Shown here one piece after another: positions 34,679 through 43,795 of a stretch of DNA of 64,000 nt. Each line of letters begins with the position of its first letter. Position 1 is the stretch's first letter. The notes beneath the pieces were generated by a model. That model was not told where the DNA came from. It worked only from the letters and a program-made list of their open reading frames with translations, and ran no database searches. The DNA comes from Gracilimonas sp. (GTDB lineage: Bacteria > Bacteroidota > Rhodothermia > Balneolales > Balneolaceae), in NCBI RefSeq assembly GCF_014762685.1, contig NZ_JABURM010000008.1, positions 62,001 through 126,000 on the forward strand, read 5' to 3'. A program made the translations under genes and the position numbers.

Positions 34679-35119
34679 ATGGAACGAAAAGAATTTATAA
34701 AAACCTGCAGTTATAGTTGCCTTGGCCTTGTCGGGGCAGCATTTTTCCTGGAAGGGTGCTCAGGTCCAAAATATCTGAATGCTCAATTTGAAGATGAGTA
34801 TTTACTTGTTCCCCTGTCTTCGTTTGAATATGAAAACAAGGAAGAAAATAAATTCAGGAAATATATTGTGGCCTATAATAACCGACTTAAATACCCGGTA
34901 TCCATCTTCAGATTTTCTGAAACGGAATACCGAGCTTTGCTTATGAAATGCACCCACAAGGGCACTGAACTGCAAGTATATGGCGACCGGCTTCAGTGTC
35001 CCGCCCACGGAAGTGAATTTACCCAAAACGGAGAAGTGCAGAATGGTCCGGCAGAAGCTCCACTTCGAACTTTTCCTGTACAGGTTGAAGGTACTGTATT
35101 AAAAATCGATATGGGATAA
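34679..35119 (+). CDS. Rieske 2Fe-2S protein, exported
   Basis: A 146-residue Rieske-type protein. The cluster ligands are C and H in CTHKGTEL and C and H in CPAHGSEF (CxH...CxxH), with the following QNGEVQNGPAEAPLRTFPV loop. The N-terminus (KEFIKTCSYSCLGLVGAAFF, then LEGC) looks like a signal with a possible lipobox Cys. It starts 9 bp after the cytochrome gene and precedes the porin by 30 bp. As a low-weight electron carrier it probably transfers electrons to or from the di-haem protein. No cytochrome b partner is present, so it is not a bc1 complex. Confidence 0.9.
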   Translation: MERKEFIKTCSYSCLGLVGAAFFLEGCSGPKYLNAQFEDEYLLVPLSSFEYENKEENKFRKYIVAYNNRLKYPVSIFRFSETEYRALLMKCTHKGTELQVYGDRLQCPAHGSEFTQNGEVQNGPAEAPLRTFPVQVEGTVLKIDMG

Positions 35120-35149
35120 GTACATCTTTAAAAAATATTTTTAGCCCTT

Positions 35150-36379
35150 ATGAAAAATATAATACTACTTTTTTTAATTCTATTCTGTACAATGAACGCC
35201 AACGCACAGGTTGACAGTACCCTGTTCAAAGATACCCCGCGCGATACATTAGCGGAAGATACAATGAACATGGATGCCGTTTATGAGCGCCCGTTTTTCC
35301 AGGCGGGAACATCGCCTGTCTCTGTCGGTGGCTATATAGAGGCCGATTACCAATATATAGGAGAAGACGGGATTACCGAAGGCCATACCTTCCGCGTTCC
35401 TCGGTTTACACTTTTTGTAGGCTCTTCCATTCATCCAAAAGTCAAGTTTCTTTCAGAAATTGAATTTGAAGAAGGTGGTAACGAGATTGCCATTGAGTTT
35501 GCGGCATTGGATATCAATTTTTTCCCGATGGTTAATTTTCGTGGAGGGATTATTATGAATCCTATTGGGGCTTTTAACCAAAATCATGATGGCCCTAAAT
35601 GGGAGTTTGTTGACCGGCCCATTGCCATGACCGAAATGCTGCCTGCTACTTGGAGCAACGTGGGTTTTGGCCTCTACGGAAAGCGATATGTTAACGATTG
35701 GGCCTTTGGCTACGAGGTCTATCTCACCAACGGATTTGATAACAGCATTATCGCAAACGGGGAAAACAAAACCTTTCTCCCCGCAGCCAAAGAAAATTTC
35801 GAACGTTTTGAAGAAAGCAACAATGGGCAACCTTTAATTACAGGAAAACTCGCTGTGAAAAATCAGAACATCGGGGAAATTGGCCTTTCTTATATGGGAG
35901 GGGTTTACAATACCTTTGAAGATGACGGACTCATTCTGGATGAAGAAAGGCGGTTGGATGTTTTTGCCATAGATTTTAATACCTTCCTGGATAAAACAAA
36001 TACCTACATAACCGGCGAATGGGCATGGGTGATGGTTGATGTTCCGGAAACTTACGGGCAGCAATTCGGAGACCGGCAGCAAGGCGGATTTGTGGATATC
36101 GTGCAGCCGGTTTTCAGGCAGCCGTTGGCTGGTTTTGAGAATGCGGTACTAAACCTGGCTGTCAGGCTGGAATATGTGGACTGGAATGTGGGAACATTTC
36201 GAGAAACAGGAGCAAATATTTCAGATGATTTGTGGGCCATTGTTCCAGGTGTGAGCTTCAGGCCTTCTGCTCAAACCGTGCTGCGTTTGAACTACCGATA
36301 TATGCAGCAGCAAGATATTTTGGGTAATCCAGCGGCAAAAATTGCAGGAATTCAAATCGGGATTTCCAGTTATTTTTGA
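35150..36379 (+). CDS. Outer-membrane porin-like beta-barrel protein
   Basis: A 409-residue protein with a signal peptide (IILLFLILFCTMNANAQ), an acidic N-terminal segment and a long run of alternating amphipathic strands ending in aromatic Phe (GIQIGISSYF), the usual C-terminal signal of outer-membrane barrels. Strands such as GGYIEADYQYIGED, PRFTLFVGSSIHPKVKFLSE and VLRLNYRYMQQQDIL fit the phosphate-selective porin O/P type. It closes the cytochrome-Rieske cluster and may admit the substrate of that redox pair. Followed by a bidirectional hairpin. Confidence 0.82.
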   Translation: MKNIILLFLILFCTMNANAQVDSTLFKDTPRDTLAEDTMNMDAVYERPFFQAGTSPVSVGGYIEADYQYIGEDGITEGHTFRVPRFTLFVGSSIHPKVKFLSEIEFEEGGNEIAIEFAALDINFFPMVNFRGGIIMNPIGAFNQNHDGPKWEFVDRPIAMTEMLPATWSNVGFGLYGKRYVNDWAFGYEVYLTNGFDNSIIANGENKTFLPAAKENFERFEESNNGQPLITGKLAVKNQNIGEIGLSYMGGVYNTFEDDGLILDEERRLDVFAIDFNTFLDKTNTYITGEWAWVMVDVPETYGQQFGDRQQGGFVDIVQPVFRQPLAGFENAVLNLAVRLEYVDWNVGTFRETGANISDDLWAIVPGVSFRPSAQTVLRLNYRYMQQQDILGNPAAKIAGIQIGISSYF

Positions 36380-36422
36380 AAATCTTCTCAAAAATGAAAC
36401 CATTCTATTTATTATAAAAAAA

Positions 36423-36448
36423 AGCTTTCCGAATTTACTCGGAAAGCT
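36423..36448. terminator. Bidirectional terminator between convergent porin and RND pump genes
   Basis: A perfect 10-bp inverted repeat (AGCTTTCCGA / TCGGAAAGCT) with a 6-nt loop, preceded by an A-run and followed by TATTAAATATTT. A-run and T-rich flanks make it usable from both strands between the convergent genes ending at 36379 and 36476. Confidence 0.88.
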
Positions 36449-36475
36449 ATTAAATATTTACAGAATGATAGTCGG

Positions 36476-39400
36476 TTATTGACTTTCAAACTGTGCCAGT
36501 AAGGCTGGAATAACGACCATATTAAGTAAGGTCGAACTCAACAGCCCTCCAAGAATAACCTGTGCCATGGGAGACTGTATCTCATTCCCCGGTTCTCCGG
36601 CAGCAAGGGCCAGCGGGATGAGGGCGAGTCCTGCCGTAAGAGCAGTCATTAGAATAGGATTTAGTCGTTCCATAGCACCCTGACGGATAGCTTGCAGGAA
36701 TTCTTTTCCTTCTTTCCGAAGCTGCTGGTAATGGGAAACCATCAGAATACCGTTTCGGGTAGCAATACCAAATAAGGTAATAAAGCCAACCAGTGAGGCA
36801 ATAGAAATAATCCCGCTGGTAAACAGCACGGTATAGATACCGCCGATCAAGGCAAACGGAAGGTTTACCATGACCAACAAAGCTGTTTTCAGCGAACCGA
36901 ATTCCAGATACAACAGCAGGTAAATGGCTGCTATGGCAATAATACTGAGCAAGGAAATAGTCCGGGTGGCCTGTGCTTCGCTTTCAAACTGACCGCCGTA
37001 TTCCACAAAGTAGCTCTGCGGGAAGCTGACATTTTGAGATACATTGGCCCGGATCTCATCTACCGTACCACGCAAATCACGTCCTGCTACATTTGCTGAA
37101 ACCACAATCTTTCGCTGCACGTTTTCCCGGCTGATGGTATTGGGGCCACTTCGGGATGTCACCGAAGCCAGTTCGGACAGCGGCACAATGGTTCCGTCTT
37201 CTAAATTGAAGGTCGCTTTTTGAACCGCTTCGATGCTGCCACGGTGGTCCTCATCAAAGCGAACCAGCAGGTCAAACATCTTGTCGCCTTCCAGAATCTG
37301 CGAGACCACTTCACCTGCAAAAGCCACATCCACCATCTCAGCGAGTTGCTGCATGGTAATTCCATAGCGAGCCAGTGCTCTTCGATCGGGACGAATTTGG
37401 ATCTGCGGAACATTTTGCTGCTGTTCTACTGAGAGATCCACTACGCCTTCTACCGTTTCCATTTGTCCGCGTACTTCTTCCGCCAGTGCTCGAAGCCTGA
37501 ACAGATCAGTACCAAAGATCTTGACGGCAATGTTGGCTCGGGTCCCGGACAGCATGTGATCAATGCGGTGTCCGATGGGCTGACCAATAGTGATGTTGGT
37601 TCCCGATACCACACTTAGGTCTTCCCGAAGCTGAGCTAAAACCTCTTCTTTGGTCGTGCCTTCAGGGATGTCGAGTTCAGCATCAATCTCAGAAGCATTT
37701 ACGCCCTGTGCATGTTCATCTAACTCGGCGCGGCCAGTACGGCGTGAGGTCGATTCAACGGCCGGATGGTCCAGCAATATCTCTTCGATCCGTTTACCGA
37801 TGGCGTTGGATTCGGTCAGAGAAGTTCCGGGTATGGTCACTGCACTGATCACCAGCGTGCCTTCATTAAACTCTGGAAGGAATGACCTTCCGAGAAATGG
37901 CAGAACCACCAGTGTTCCAAGAAAGAGTACCAAGGTTCCAATCAGAACGGTTTTCTTGATGCGAAGGACTACATTCAACACATGTTCATAGCCTGATTTT
38001 AACTTCTTGGTAAACCAGCTTTCTTCCAGTTTTCCTTTGGAGGCCTGACCGGGAAGCAAATAGTAACACATGGCCGGCGTAACAGTCATGGCAATTACCA
38101 GAGACGCGCCAATGGAAATGATATAGGCAAGTCCCAGCGGTTGTAACATACGTCCTTCGATCCCGCTTAAGAAAAACAGCGGTAGGAAAACGATCATAAT
38201 GATTAGCGTGGCATTGATGATGGAAGACCGGATTTCTTTCGAGCCTTCAAATACCACGTCAATGGCCGGTTTCTGCTTAGCTTCCGGCAGCTCTGAGTTT
38301 TCCCTGAGCCGCCTGAACACGTTTTCCACATCAATGATGGCATCATCCACGATCACCCCAATGGCAATCGCCATCCCGCCCAAGGTCATGGTGTTGATCG
38401 TGATATCAAAGAATTCCAGCACAAAAATCGAGAAGATCAGAGCCAGAGGTATGGCAGTTAGCGAGATCAGTGTCGTTCGGAAATTACCGAGAAAAAGGAA
38501 CAGGATCACGATCACCAAAAAGGCCCCATCCCGCAGGGCTTCAATGACGTTATCGATGGCCAGTTCAATAAATTCGGCCTGTCGAAACAGGTGGGTGTTG
38601 ATCTCAAAACCGACCGGGAGGCTCGATTCGATCTGTGCCAGCGTTTCATCCACGCGAGAGGTCAGTTCCAGGGTATTTGCTCCGGGCTGTTTTTGAATAG
38701 AAATAATTACCGCCGGCTCAGCATCCACCGAGGCATCCCCGATCTTTTGAGCGGCTGCAATTTCTACCGTTGCCACATCCCCGATCGTGATCGGAATGTT
38801 ATTGCGCTGGGTAATGACCGACTGCTCCAGATCCTCCACCGAATATGCCCGGCCTAGTCCACGAATGGTGTACTCCTGGCTGTATTCCCTGAAGAAACCT
38901 CCTGAGAAGTTTTCATTGGCCTGCTCCGTTGCCTGAAGTACCTGATCTAAGGTGATGTTGTATTGCTTCAGTTTTTCAGGGCTAACCCGCACCTGATATT
39001 GTTTCTGCCCACCACCGATGGGGATAACCTGAGCCACTCCTGGAATAGCCAAAAGCCTTCTTCTGATTTCCCAGTCGGCTGCCGTTCGCACTTCCAACTC
39101 AGAGTGCTCATCGCTGTTCACACTCACCAGCATGATCTCTCCCATAATGGAGGAGATCGGTGCCATAATGGGCGGCGGGACTTCTTCGGGCAGACTGGTT
39201 GCTACCAGCTGCAGTTTCTCATTCACAATTTGACGGGCCCTGAAAATATCGGTGCCCCAGTCAAATTCGACCCATACAATGGATATACCTTTGGCGGTTG
39301 ACGAGCGAACCCTTCGGACACCTGTCGCTCCATTTACCGACGTTTCGACCGGGATGGTTACCAGCCGTTCTACTTCTTCCGGGGCCAACCCGTGCGCTTC

Positions 39401-39553
39401 CGTCATGACGGTCACTGTGGGGGCGGTTAAATCCGGAAATACATCCACTGGCATCCGGTCTGCGATATAAATTCCGGCTGCTAAAATAACGACCGAGCTT
39501 ACCAATACGACCAAACGGTACTTTAATGATCCTCTGATTATTGCATCTAACAT
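36476..39553 (-). CDS. RND efflux pump (CusA/CzcA family), third system
   Basis: A 1025-residue RND pump with two periplasmic loops and 12 helices. The N-terminus has MPVDVFPDLTAPTVTVM; the TM4 relay is GVIVDDAIIDVENVFRRL with the acidic pair DD; TM10 has GIATRNGILMVSHYQQL. It belongs to the CusA/CzcA superfamily but differs from the pumps at 11481 and 25395 around TM4, suggesting a different metal. It is the last gene of the minus-strand operon (exported leader protein, channel, adaptor, pump) and has no PII-like neighbour. The gap to the adaptor is 21 bp. Confidence 0.92.
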   Translation of the reverse strand: MLDAIIRGSLKYRLVVLVSSVVILAAGIYIADRMPVDVFPDLTAPTVTVMTEAHGLAPEEVERLVTIPVETSVNGATGVRRVRSSTAKGISIVWVEFDWGTDIFRARQIVNEKLQLVATSLPEEVPPPIMAPISSIMGEIMLVSVNSDEHSELEVRTAADWEIRRRLLAIPGVAQVIPIGGGQKQYQVRVSPEKLKQYNITLDQVLQATEQANENFSGGFFREYSQEYTIRGLGRAYSVEDLEQSVITQRNNIPITIGDVATVEIAAAQKIGDASVDAEPAVIISIQKQPGANTLELTSRVDETLAQIESSLPVGFEINTHLFRQAEFIELAIDNVIEALRDGAFLVIVILFLFLGNFRTTLISLTAIPLALIFSIFVLEFFDITINTMTLGGMAIAIGVIVDDAIIDVENVFRRLRENSELPEAKQKPAIDVVFEGSKEIRSSIINATLIIMIVFLPLFFLSGIEGRMLQPLGLAYIISIGASLVIAMTVTPAMCYYLLPGQASKGKLEESWFTKKLKSGYEHVLNVVLRIKKTVLIGTLVLFLGTLVVLPFLGRSFLPEFNEGTLVISAVTIPGTSLTESNAIGKRIEEILLDHPAVESTSRRTGRAELDEHAQGVNASEIDAELDIPEGTTKEEVLAQLREDLSVVSGTNITIGQPIGHRIDHMLSGTRANIAVKIFGTDLFRLRALAEEVRGQMETVEGVVDLSVEQQQNVPQIQIRPDRRALARYGITMQQLAEMVDVAFAGEVVSQILEGDKMFDLLVRFDEDHRGSIEAVQKATFNLEDGTIVPLSELASVTSRSGPNTISRENVQRKIVVSANVAGRDLRGTVDEIRANVSQNVSFPQSYFVEYGGQFESEAQATRTISLLSIIAIAAIYLLLYLEFGSLKTALLVMVNLPFALIGGIYTVLFTSGIISIASLVGFITLFGIATRNGILMVSHYQQLRKEGKEFLQAIRQGAMERLNPILMTALTAGLALIPLALAAGEPGNEIQSPMAQVILGGLLSSTLLNMVVIPALLAQFESQ

Positions 39554-39574
39554 AATATATTCTCCTTGGTTTGA

Positions 39575-41329
39575 TTAATGAGCGTGTCCTTCCGCAGGGG
39601 CTTCAGAAGACAACGAAGCCAACTTCACCTGATACGCATTGGTCGTTACGATATGCTCGCCTTGTTCGAGGCCGGAGGTCACCTCCACCCAGCCCCGGTT
39701 CCTGGTGCCCGTGGTAATAGCTCGCTTCTGAAACGACTCTCCTCCCACCTGCACATACACTGCGAAATTAGCCTCTTCTTCAATCAGGGCTGATTCCGGG
39801 ATCGCAATCACGTTTTCTTTCTGATCCGTGTCGATCTCAGCGGTAACAAAGAGTCCGCTATGTAATCCTTCCCGGTTATCTATTTCATAGATTAAGGAAA
39901 TCGTTCGGGTTTGGGGTTCCACTTGTTTCCCCGCGCTCAGCAAGCGTCCGTTCACCTCGTCCATGCCGTACATCTTCTCATTTCCCTGTACGTAAAAAAC
40001 GACTGCTCCGGGATTTTGAATAGACATTCGCTCAGCAGCCGGAACATGAACGCTCAGCCACATTTTGGACATATCGACAATGCGAACCAGCGGCTCACCG
40101 GCTTTCACTTGCATTCCCGGTCGCACATAGGATTCAACTATGGTTCCGGAGATCGGGGCTTTCATGGCAAAGCGGTAGGAAGATTCTGAGTCGCCATAGG
40201 TATCTACAGTTGAGGTATCAATTTGAGCGATTTCATTAATCGTCTGAAATTGCGTGAGCGCCTGACGGTATTCAATCCGTGCTCTTTCCAGTTCTACTTC
40301 CGGAATTGCCTCTTTTTCAAACAATCGTTTCGAGCGTTCCAAATTCTTTTTAGCCAAAGACAATTGAGACTGTGCATTGATAAACTGCTGGGCATAGTTT
40401 TCTCCATCCGCTGATTGAATGGAAGGATTCAGCTGCACCAACGACGTGCCTTTGCTGATGTCCTGCCCTTCAACCGGCAGACTTTGATTGGCACTGCTCA
40501 GGATAATTCCTGAAAATGGAGCCGAAACCGTAACTTCTCTGCTTTGAACCGGCTTAATCTCACCGTGGGCATTTACTGTTTCAGATAGCGTCTGTCGGCT
40601 TACCTGCTTGGTACCAAACGGAATGTTCCACTGCTGTTCTTTCAGAAATGAGATCAAATTCGGATCTTCCTCAGTGGCCGTTTGTGGAATATCACCGGCT
40701 GAACTATACACCGGGATACCATCTACGTAGAGCGTATCATTCACCATTCCCTGAATGGCGATGGTGAGATTATATCGGCCGGCCTTTTCAAACGTAAAAT
40801 CAGGACCATAAATACCAGGGATTTGAACCTCATCTTCAGTTAAAGAAACCGAGGCTCCGTTTTCAGAGCGCATTGAAAAATTCACTGTTGAATTATCCAA
40901 GCCAGCAAAGTCAGAAAGCCGAGTCAAGTGCACGGCAAAGGTCGCTTCCTGTCCTACGATAAGCTCTGGATACTCCATAAAAAGCTCGGTCTCGTCCGTC
41001 CATTGTGTGATCACACCTGCGCCTACCAACTGAGGTTCCGCATCTTCATGTTGATGAGCCGATTCCCCCTCATGGCTGTGGGTTTCTTCCCCATCCGAGT
41101 GAGTTTCTTCATTAGCTTGAGTACCTCTGTCTGTTTGTTCGGCTTCGTGACTGTGGGCGTCTTCTCCGGCATGGGAATGTTCCTGGTTGTCAGCTTCCTG
41201 ATTCTGAGCGGGTGTAACTTCGTGGGAATGATCAGCATCCTCACCATGATTATGGTCTTCCTGTTCTGAGCCGCAACCGGCCAAAATAAATGCAGCGCCT
41301 ATAAATAAGGCTGTAAATAAATTTTTCAT
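39575..41329 (-). CDS. RND efflux periplasmic adaptor lipoprotein with His-rich N-terminus
   Basis: A 584-residue adaptor, longer than usual. A lipoprotein signal (lipobox ILAGC) is followed by a long Asp/His/Glu-rich stretch (about 20-95: repeated HSHE, HSHEAE and HQHEDAE groups) likely to bind several metal ions. Residues about 110-210 form an extra beta-sandwich (ATFAVHLTRLSDFAGL to YNLTIAIQGMV), then the normal barrel-sandwich and hairpin (TVSAPFSGIILSSAN; SQLSLAKKNLERSKRLFEKE; APISGTIVESYVRPGMQV). It overlaps the channel gene by 4 bp (ATGA). Confidence 0.9.
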   Translation of the reverse strand: MKNLFTALFIGAAFILAGCGSEQEDHNHGEDADHSHEVTPAQNQEADNQEHSHAGEDAHSHEAEQTDRGTQANEETHSDGEETHSHEGESAHQHEDAEPQLVGAGVITQWTDETELFMEYPELIVGQEATFAVHLTRLSDFAGLDNSTVNFSMRSENGASVSLTEDEVQIPGIYGPDFTFEKAGRYNLTIAIQGMVNDTLYVDGIPVYSSAGDIPQTATEEDPNLISFLKEQQWNIPFGTKQVSRQTLSETVNAHGEIKPVQSREVTVSAPFSGIILSSANQSLPVEGQDISKGTSLVQLNPSIQSADGENYAQQFINAQSQLSLAKKNLERSKRLFEKEAIPEVELERARIEYRQALTQFQTINEIAQIDTSTVDTYGDSESSYRFAMKAPISGTIVESYVRPGMQVKAGEPLVRIVDMSKMWLSVHVPAAERMSIQNPGAVVFYVQGNEKMYGMDEVNGRLLSAGKQVEPQTRTISLIYEIDNREGLHSGLFVTAEIDTDQKENVIAIPESALIEEEANFAVYVQVGGESFQKRAITTGTRNRGWVEVTSGLEQGEHIVTTNAYQVKLASLSSEAPAEGHAH

Positions 41330-42579
41330 TGATCTGTGTTATTTTGAGTTGAAAAGAGTTTTCCTGATGTAATGGTATCGAGTGTGAAAAGGGCTTGTTG
41401 GTAATCAGCGGTAATACGATGCTGAAGGCTACGGCCATCGACGTAGGCTTTGGTGGCATCCAGCAATTCGAATAGCGAATAACGTCCTTGTTGATAAGCA
41501 GAACGTGCCGTTTCCAGCATTTCAGCGGAAAGTGAATGCTGTTGCATCTCCTGCCACTGCGTATATAAATTCTGAACGCGTTGATAGGCCACATCCACCT
41601 GATCGCGAATAGCTCGTCGTTGAATATGTAGAGACGTTTCTACACTTCTTTGTTCTGCCTCCGCTACGGTAATATTTCCACTGTTTCGGTTAAAGATGGG
41701 CAGTTGTATGCCCCCGCCGATCACAAAACCTTCCGAGCCGTCCGACTGATTTTTATAGCCGAAATTTATCTTTAAGTCCGGCAAGCGCTCTCGTTTCTCG
41801 ACTTTGTATTTTAGTCCGAGAGCTTCTGCTTCAAGCTCAATAGCTTGTAAATCGGCCCGGTATTCCAGGGCGTACTGTTTCAGTGTTTCCGAATCTTCCA
41901 TGATCGGCTCCACCGGCAAATCTGCTTCTACCTGAAAGTCAAAGCCGGTTTCTTCCGAAGAAGTGATCATAGAAGCCAGTTGCTTCCCTGTTTGCATCAT
42001 TTCCAGCTCAACTTCATTGCGCATACGCAAGTACCGATTTTTTTCCACCGTAAAACGCTGCACCTGAAGACCTGACTCAGTGCCTTCCGTTTGTCGGGCT
42101 ATGGCTGATGCCAACACTTCGTGAATAACATCAAGTGCTTGGTTATATACCTGAAATTTGTGCTGTAAAAACCAATATTCGGCATACAAGCTTTTTACTT
42201 GTTGTATGAGAACCGAGCGGTTATACTCATAGCTCAATTCAGCGGCCTCACTGCTTTTATTAGCGCTTTTGTTTCGGAGGAACGGCTGACCCAGCAGTTC
42301 AATCGGCTGCGAGATCTGGTAGGTCGTTTCGTCATAATCGAGCGTACCGGCATTGAGCTGTTCGCTGAAGATGCTGACCTCGGGATTCATGTACGATTTA
42401 TACTGTTGAGCTGCTCCTTGCTTTCGGAGCTTGTCAAGCTCTGCCAGTTCTTGCTGGAGACTGCGTTGCTTGAACCGTTCAACAACGTCCTCTAAGGAAA
42501 GTGTTTGGGATTGGGCGTGAACCTGTAATGGTACCCATAGGAATACCAAAAACAAGATCCACCACTTGGATGAATTCAT
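41326..42579 (-). CDS. TolC-family outer-membrane efflux protein (CusC/CzcC-like)
   Basis: A 417-residue channel with a signal peptide (WILFLVFLWVPLQVHAQ) and no lipobox, unlike the channel at 8773. Two coiled-coil repeats are visible (VVERFKQRSLQQELAELDKL; VEKNRYLRMRNEVELEMMQ; AEQRSVETSLHIQRRAIRD; LFELLDATKAYVDGRSLQ). Its stop overlaps the adaptor start by 4 bp. It would form the outer-membrane exit for the third RND system. Confidence 0.9.
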   Translation of the reverse strand: MNSSKWWILFLVFLWVPLQVHAQSQTLSLEDVVERFKQRSLQQELAELDKLRKQGAAQQYKSYMNPEVSIFSEQLNAGTLDYDETTYQISQPIELLGQPFLRNKSANKSSEAAELSYEYNRSVLIQQVKSLYAEYWFLQHKFQVYNQALDVIHEVLASAIARQTEGTESGLQVQRFTVEKNRYLRMRNEVELEMMQTGKQLASMITSSEETGFDFQVEADLPVEPIMEDSETLKQYALEYRADLQAIELEAEALGLKYKVEKRERLPDLKINFGYKNQSDGSEGFVIGGGIQLPIFNRNSGNITVAEAEQRSVETSLHIQRRAIRDQVDVAYQRVQNLYTQWQEMQQHSLSAEMLETARSAYQQGRYSLFELLDATKAYVDGRSLQHRITADYQQALFTLDTITSGKLFSTQNNTDQ

Positions 42580-42654
42580 AAATTTGATGTATTAATGGTT
42601 ATAGAATGTTAATGGAGATAGCTGATAAGAGATGCTATCTGGCAAAGGGAAGTA

Positions 42655-43086
42655 TTATCCCAGGGGTGGGCCGCGTAAAAAGAGAGGAGGAAAATCTTCT
42701 GGTGAGTTAATAAAGTCCGGCGGGGGTAAATCCAGTAATTCCGGGTTCTGATCTATAATCTTGGGTACTCTTGGAGATTCAACAAATTCAAAAAGGATAT
42801 TTCTTTCGCTGAATGCTTTAGTAGTAGTTTTCTGAGTCAGCGTCCCCGTTAGATCAACCGTTGCCGTTGGGTGTTGGTGGGCATCTTTATCATCAAACTC
42901 TAAGTTGTGGCTATGATCTGTATCAACCGGATGGACATGTACATACGTATGAATGTCTCCATGATCGAACAAATGATTAAAAATAGAGTGCAGATGAAGG
43001 CCATTGCCAAATAGTGTACATAGAAATAGTGCAATCAAAACAAGATTGATTGTGAACTTTTTATATGTAGTCGATTTTTTTGGCAT
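42655..43086 (-). CDS. Small exported His-rich protein leading the third RND operon
   Basis: A 143-residue protein from the ATG at 43086 (an ATG at 43137 would add 17 residues before the signal). A signal-like helix (INLVLIALFLCTLFGNG) is followed by HLHSIFNHLFDHGDIHTYVH and HPVDTDHSHNLEFDDKDAHQ, a dense His/Asp cluster, and a proline-rich end (LPPPDFINSPEDFPPLFL). Layout and length match those of the leader proteins at 8226 and 24814. It is divergent from an ArsR regulator gene. Periplasmic metal capture or sensing is inferred. Confidence 0.7.
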   Translation of the reverse strand: MPKKSTTYKKFTINLVLIALFLCTLFGNGLHLHSIFNHLFDHGDIHTYVHVHPVDTDHSHNLEFDDKDAHQHPTATVDLTGTLTQKTTTKAFSERNILFEFVESPRVPKIIDQNPELLDLPPPDFINSPEDFPPLFLRGPPLG

Positions 43087-43105
43087 TGTTTTAATATAGT
43101 CTGTA

Positions 43106-43130
43106 CATAAGGTAATTACAAACCTGTATG
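43106..43130. promoter_or_regulatory. Candidate ArsR operator in the divergent promoter
   Basis: An imperfect inverted repeat, CATAAGGT and ACCTGTATG separated by 8 bp, lies in the 117-bp gap between the divergent efflux operon and the ArsR gene. Position fits repression of both, but the repeat is short. Confidence 0.3.
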
Positions 43131-43203
43131 CTTTCAAAGAATCTTATCTATACAGTTGAGACAAGAAAATAATATCAATCATTTTCAAATTCGATCTAAG
43201 ATA

Positions 43204-43563
43204 ATGAATGAAGATTTAAGCATGGTATTTAAAGCACTGGGGCATCCACGCCGCCTAAAAATTGTCCGCCGACTGATGGATAGGATTCATGCCTGCTGCG
43301 AAGTCAATCAACAGGAGAATTGCTGTCTGGAAGAGCCAACCTGCGACTTTAGCGAACTAACAGAGGAACTGGGTATTCAAAAAGCAACGCTTTCTCTCGA
43401 TCTAAAAGAGCTTCGCCATGCCGGGATTGTGCAAACAATCAAGGATGGGCGGAAGGTGGCCATTCAAATCAATCCGGAGCTGTTGGAAAAACTTCATACC
43501 TTTTTTGAAGTTTCAATAGACCAAAATACCCGTAATAGAATGAGTGAATTGGTTAACGAATAA
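43204..43563 (+). CDS. ArsR/SmtB-family metalloregulator, divergent from the third RND operon
   Basis: A 119-residue winged-helix regulator. The ATG at 43204 gives the standard start before FKALGHPRRLKIVRRLMD; an upstream TTG frame is unlikely. The recognition helix is in LTEELGIQKATLSLDLKELRHAGIV. A Cys-rich insert (HACCEVNQQENCCLEEPTC, about 27-48) near the third helix is unusual and probably forms the inducer site for a thiophilic metal. It is divergent to the efflux operon at 43086 and probably represses it until metal binds. Confidence 0.87.
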   Translation: MNEDLSMVFKALGHPRRLKIVRRLMDRIHACCEVNQQENCCLEEPTCDFSELTEELGIQKATLSLDLKELRHAGIVQTIKDGRKVAIQINPELLEKLHTFFEVSIDQNTRNRMSELVNE

Positions 43564-43795
43564 CGACAACAATAGCCGTTCATTCGGTTCGGTCTATATC
43601 CGTCGCTTAAGGGTGCCAGGCCTCGTCTGTTCTTGCCCGCTTTCCATTCAGGAGATAACCATTAATACGAAAATAAACTCAACACATTAGCGCTTTCACC
43701 TTATACTCAATGGCATTATAACACCTTCAAAAATCAAACTTGAGAACTTGCATTCTGTAGAATTATCCTCTCTTGGTGAAGTAACCTGAAAAAAT

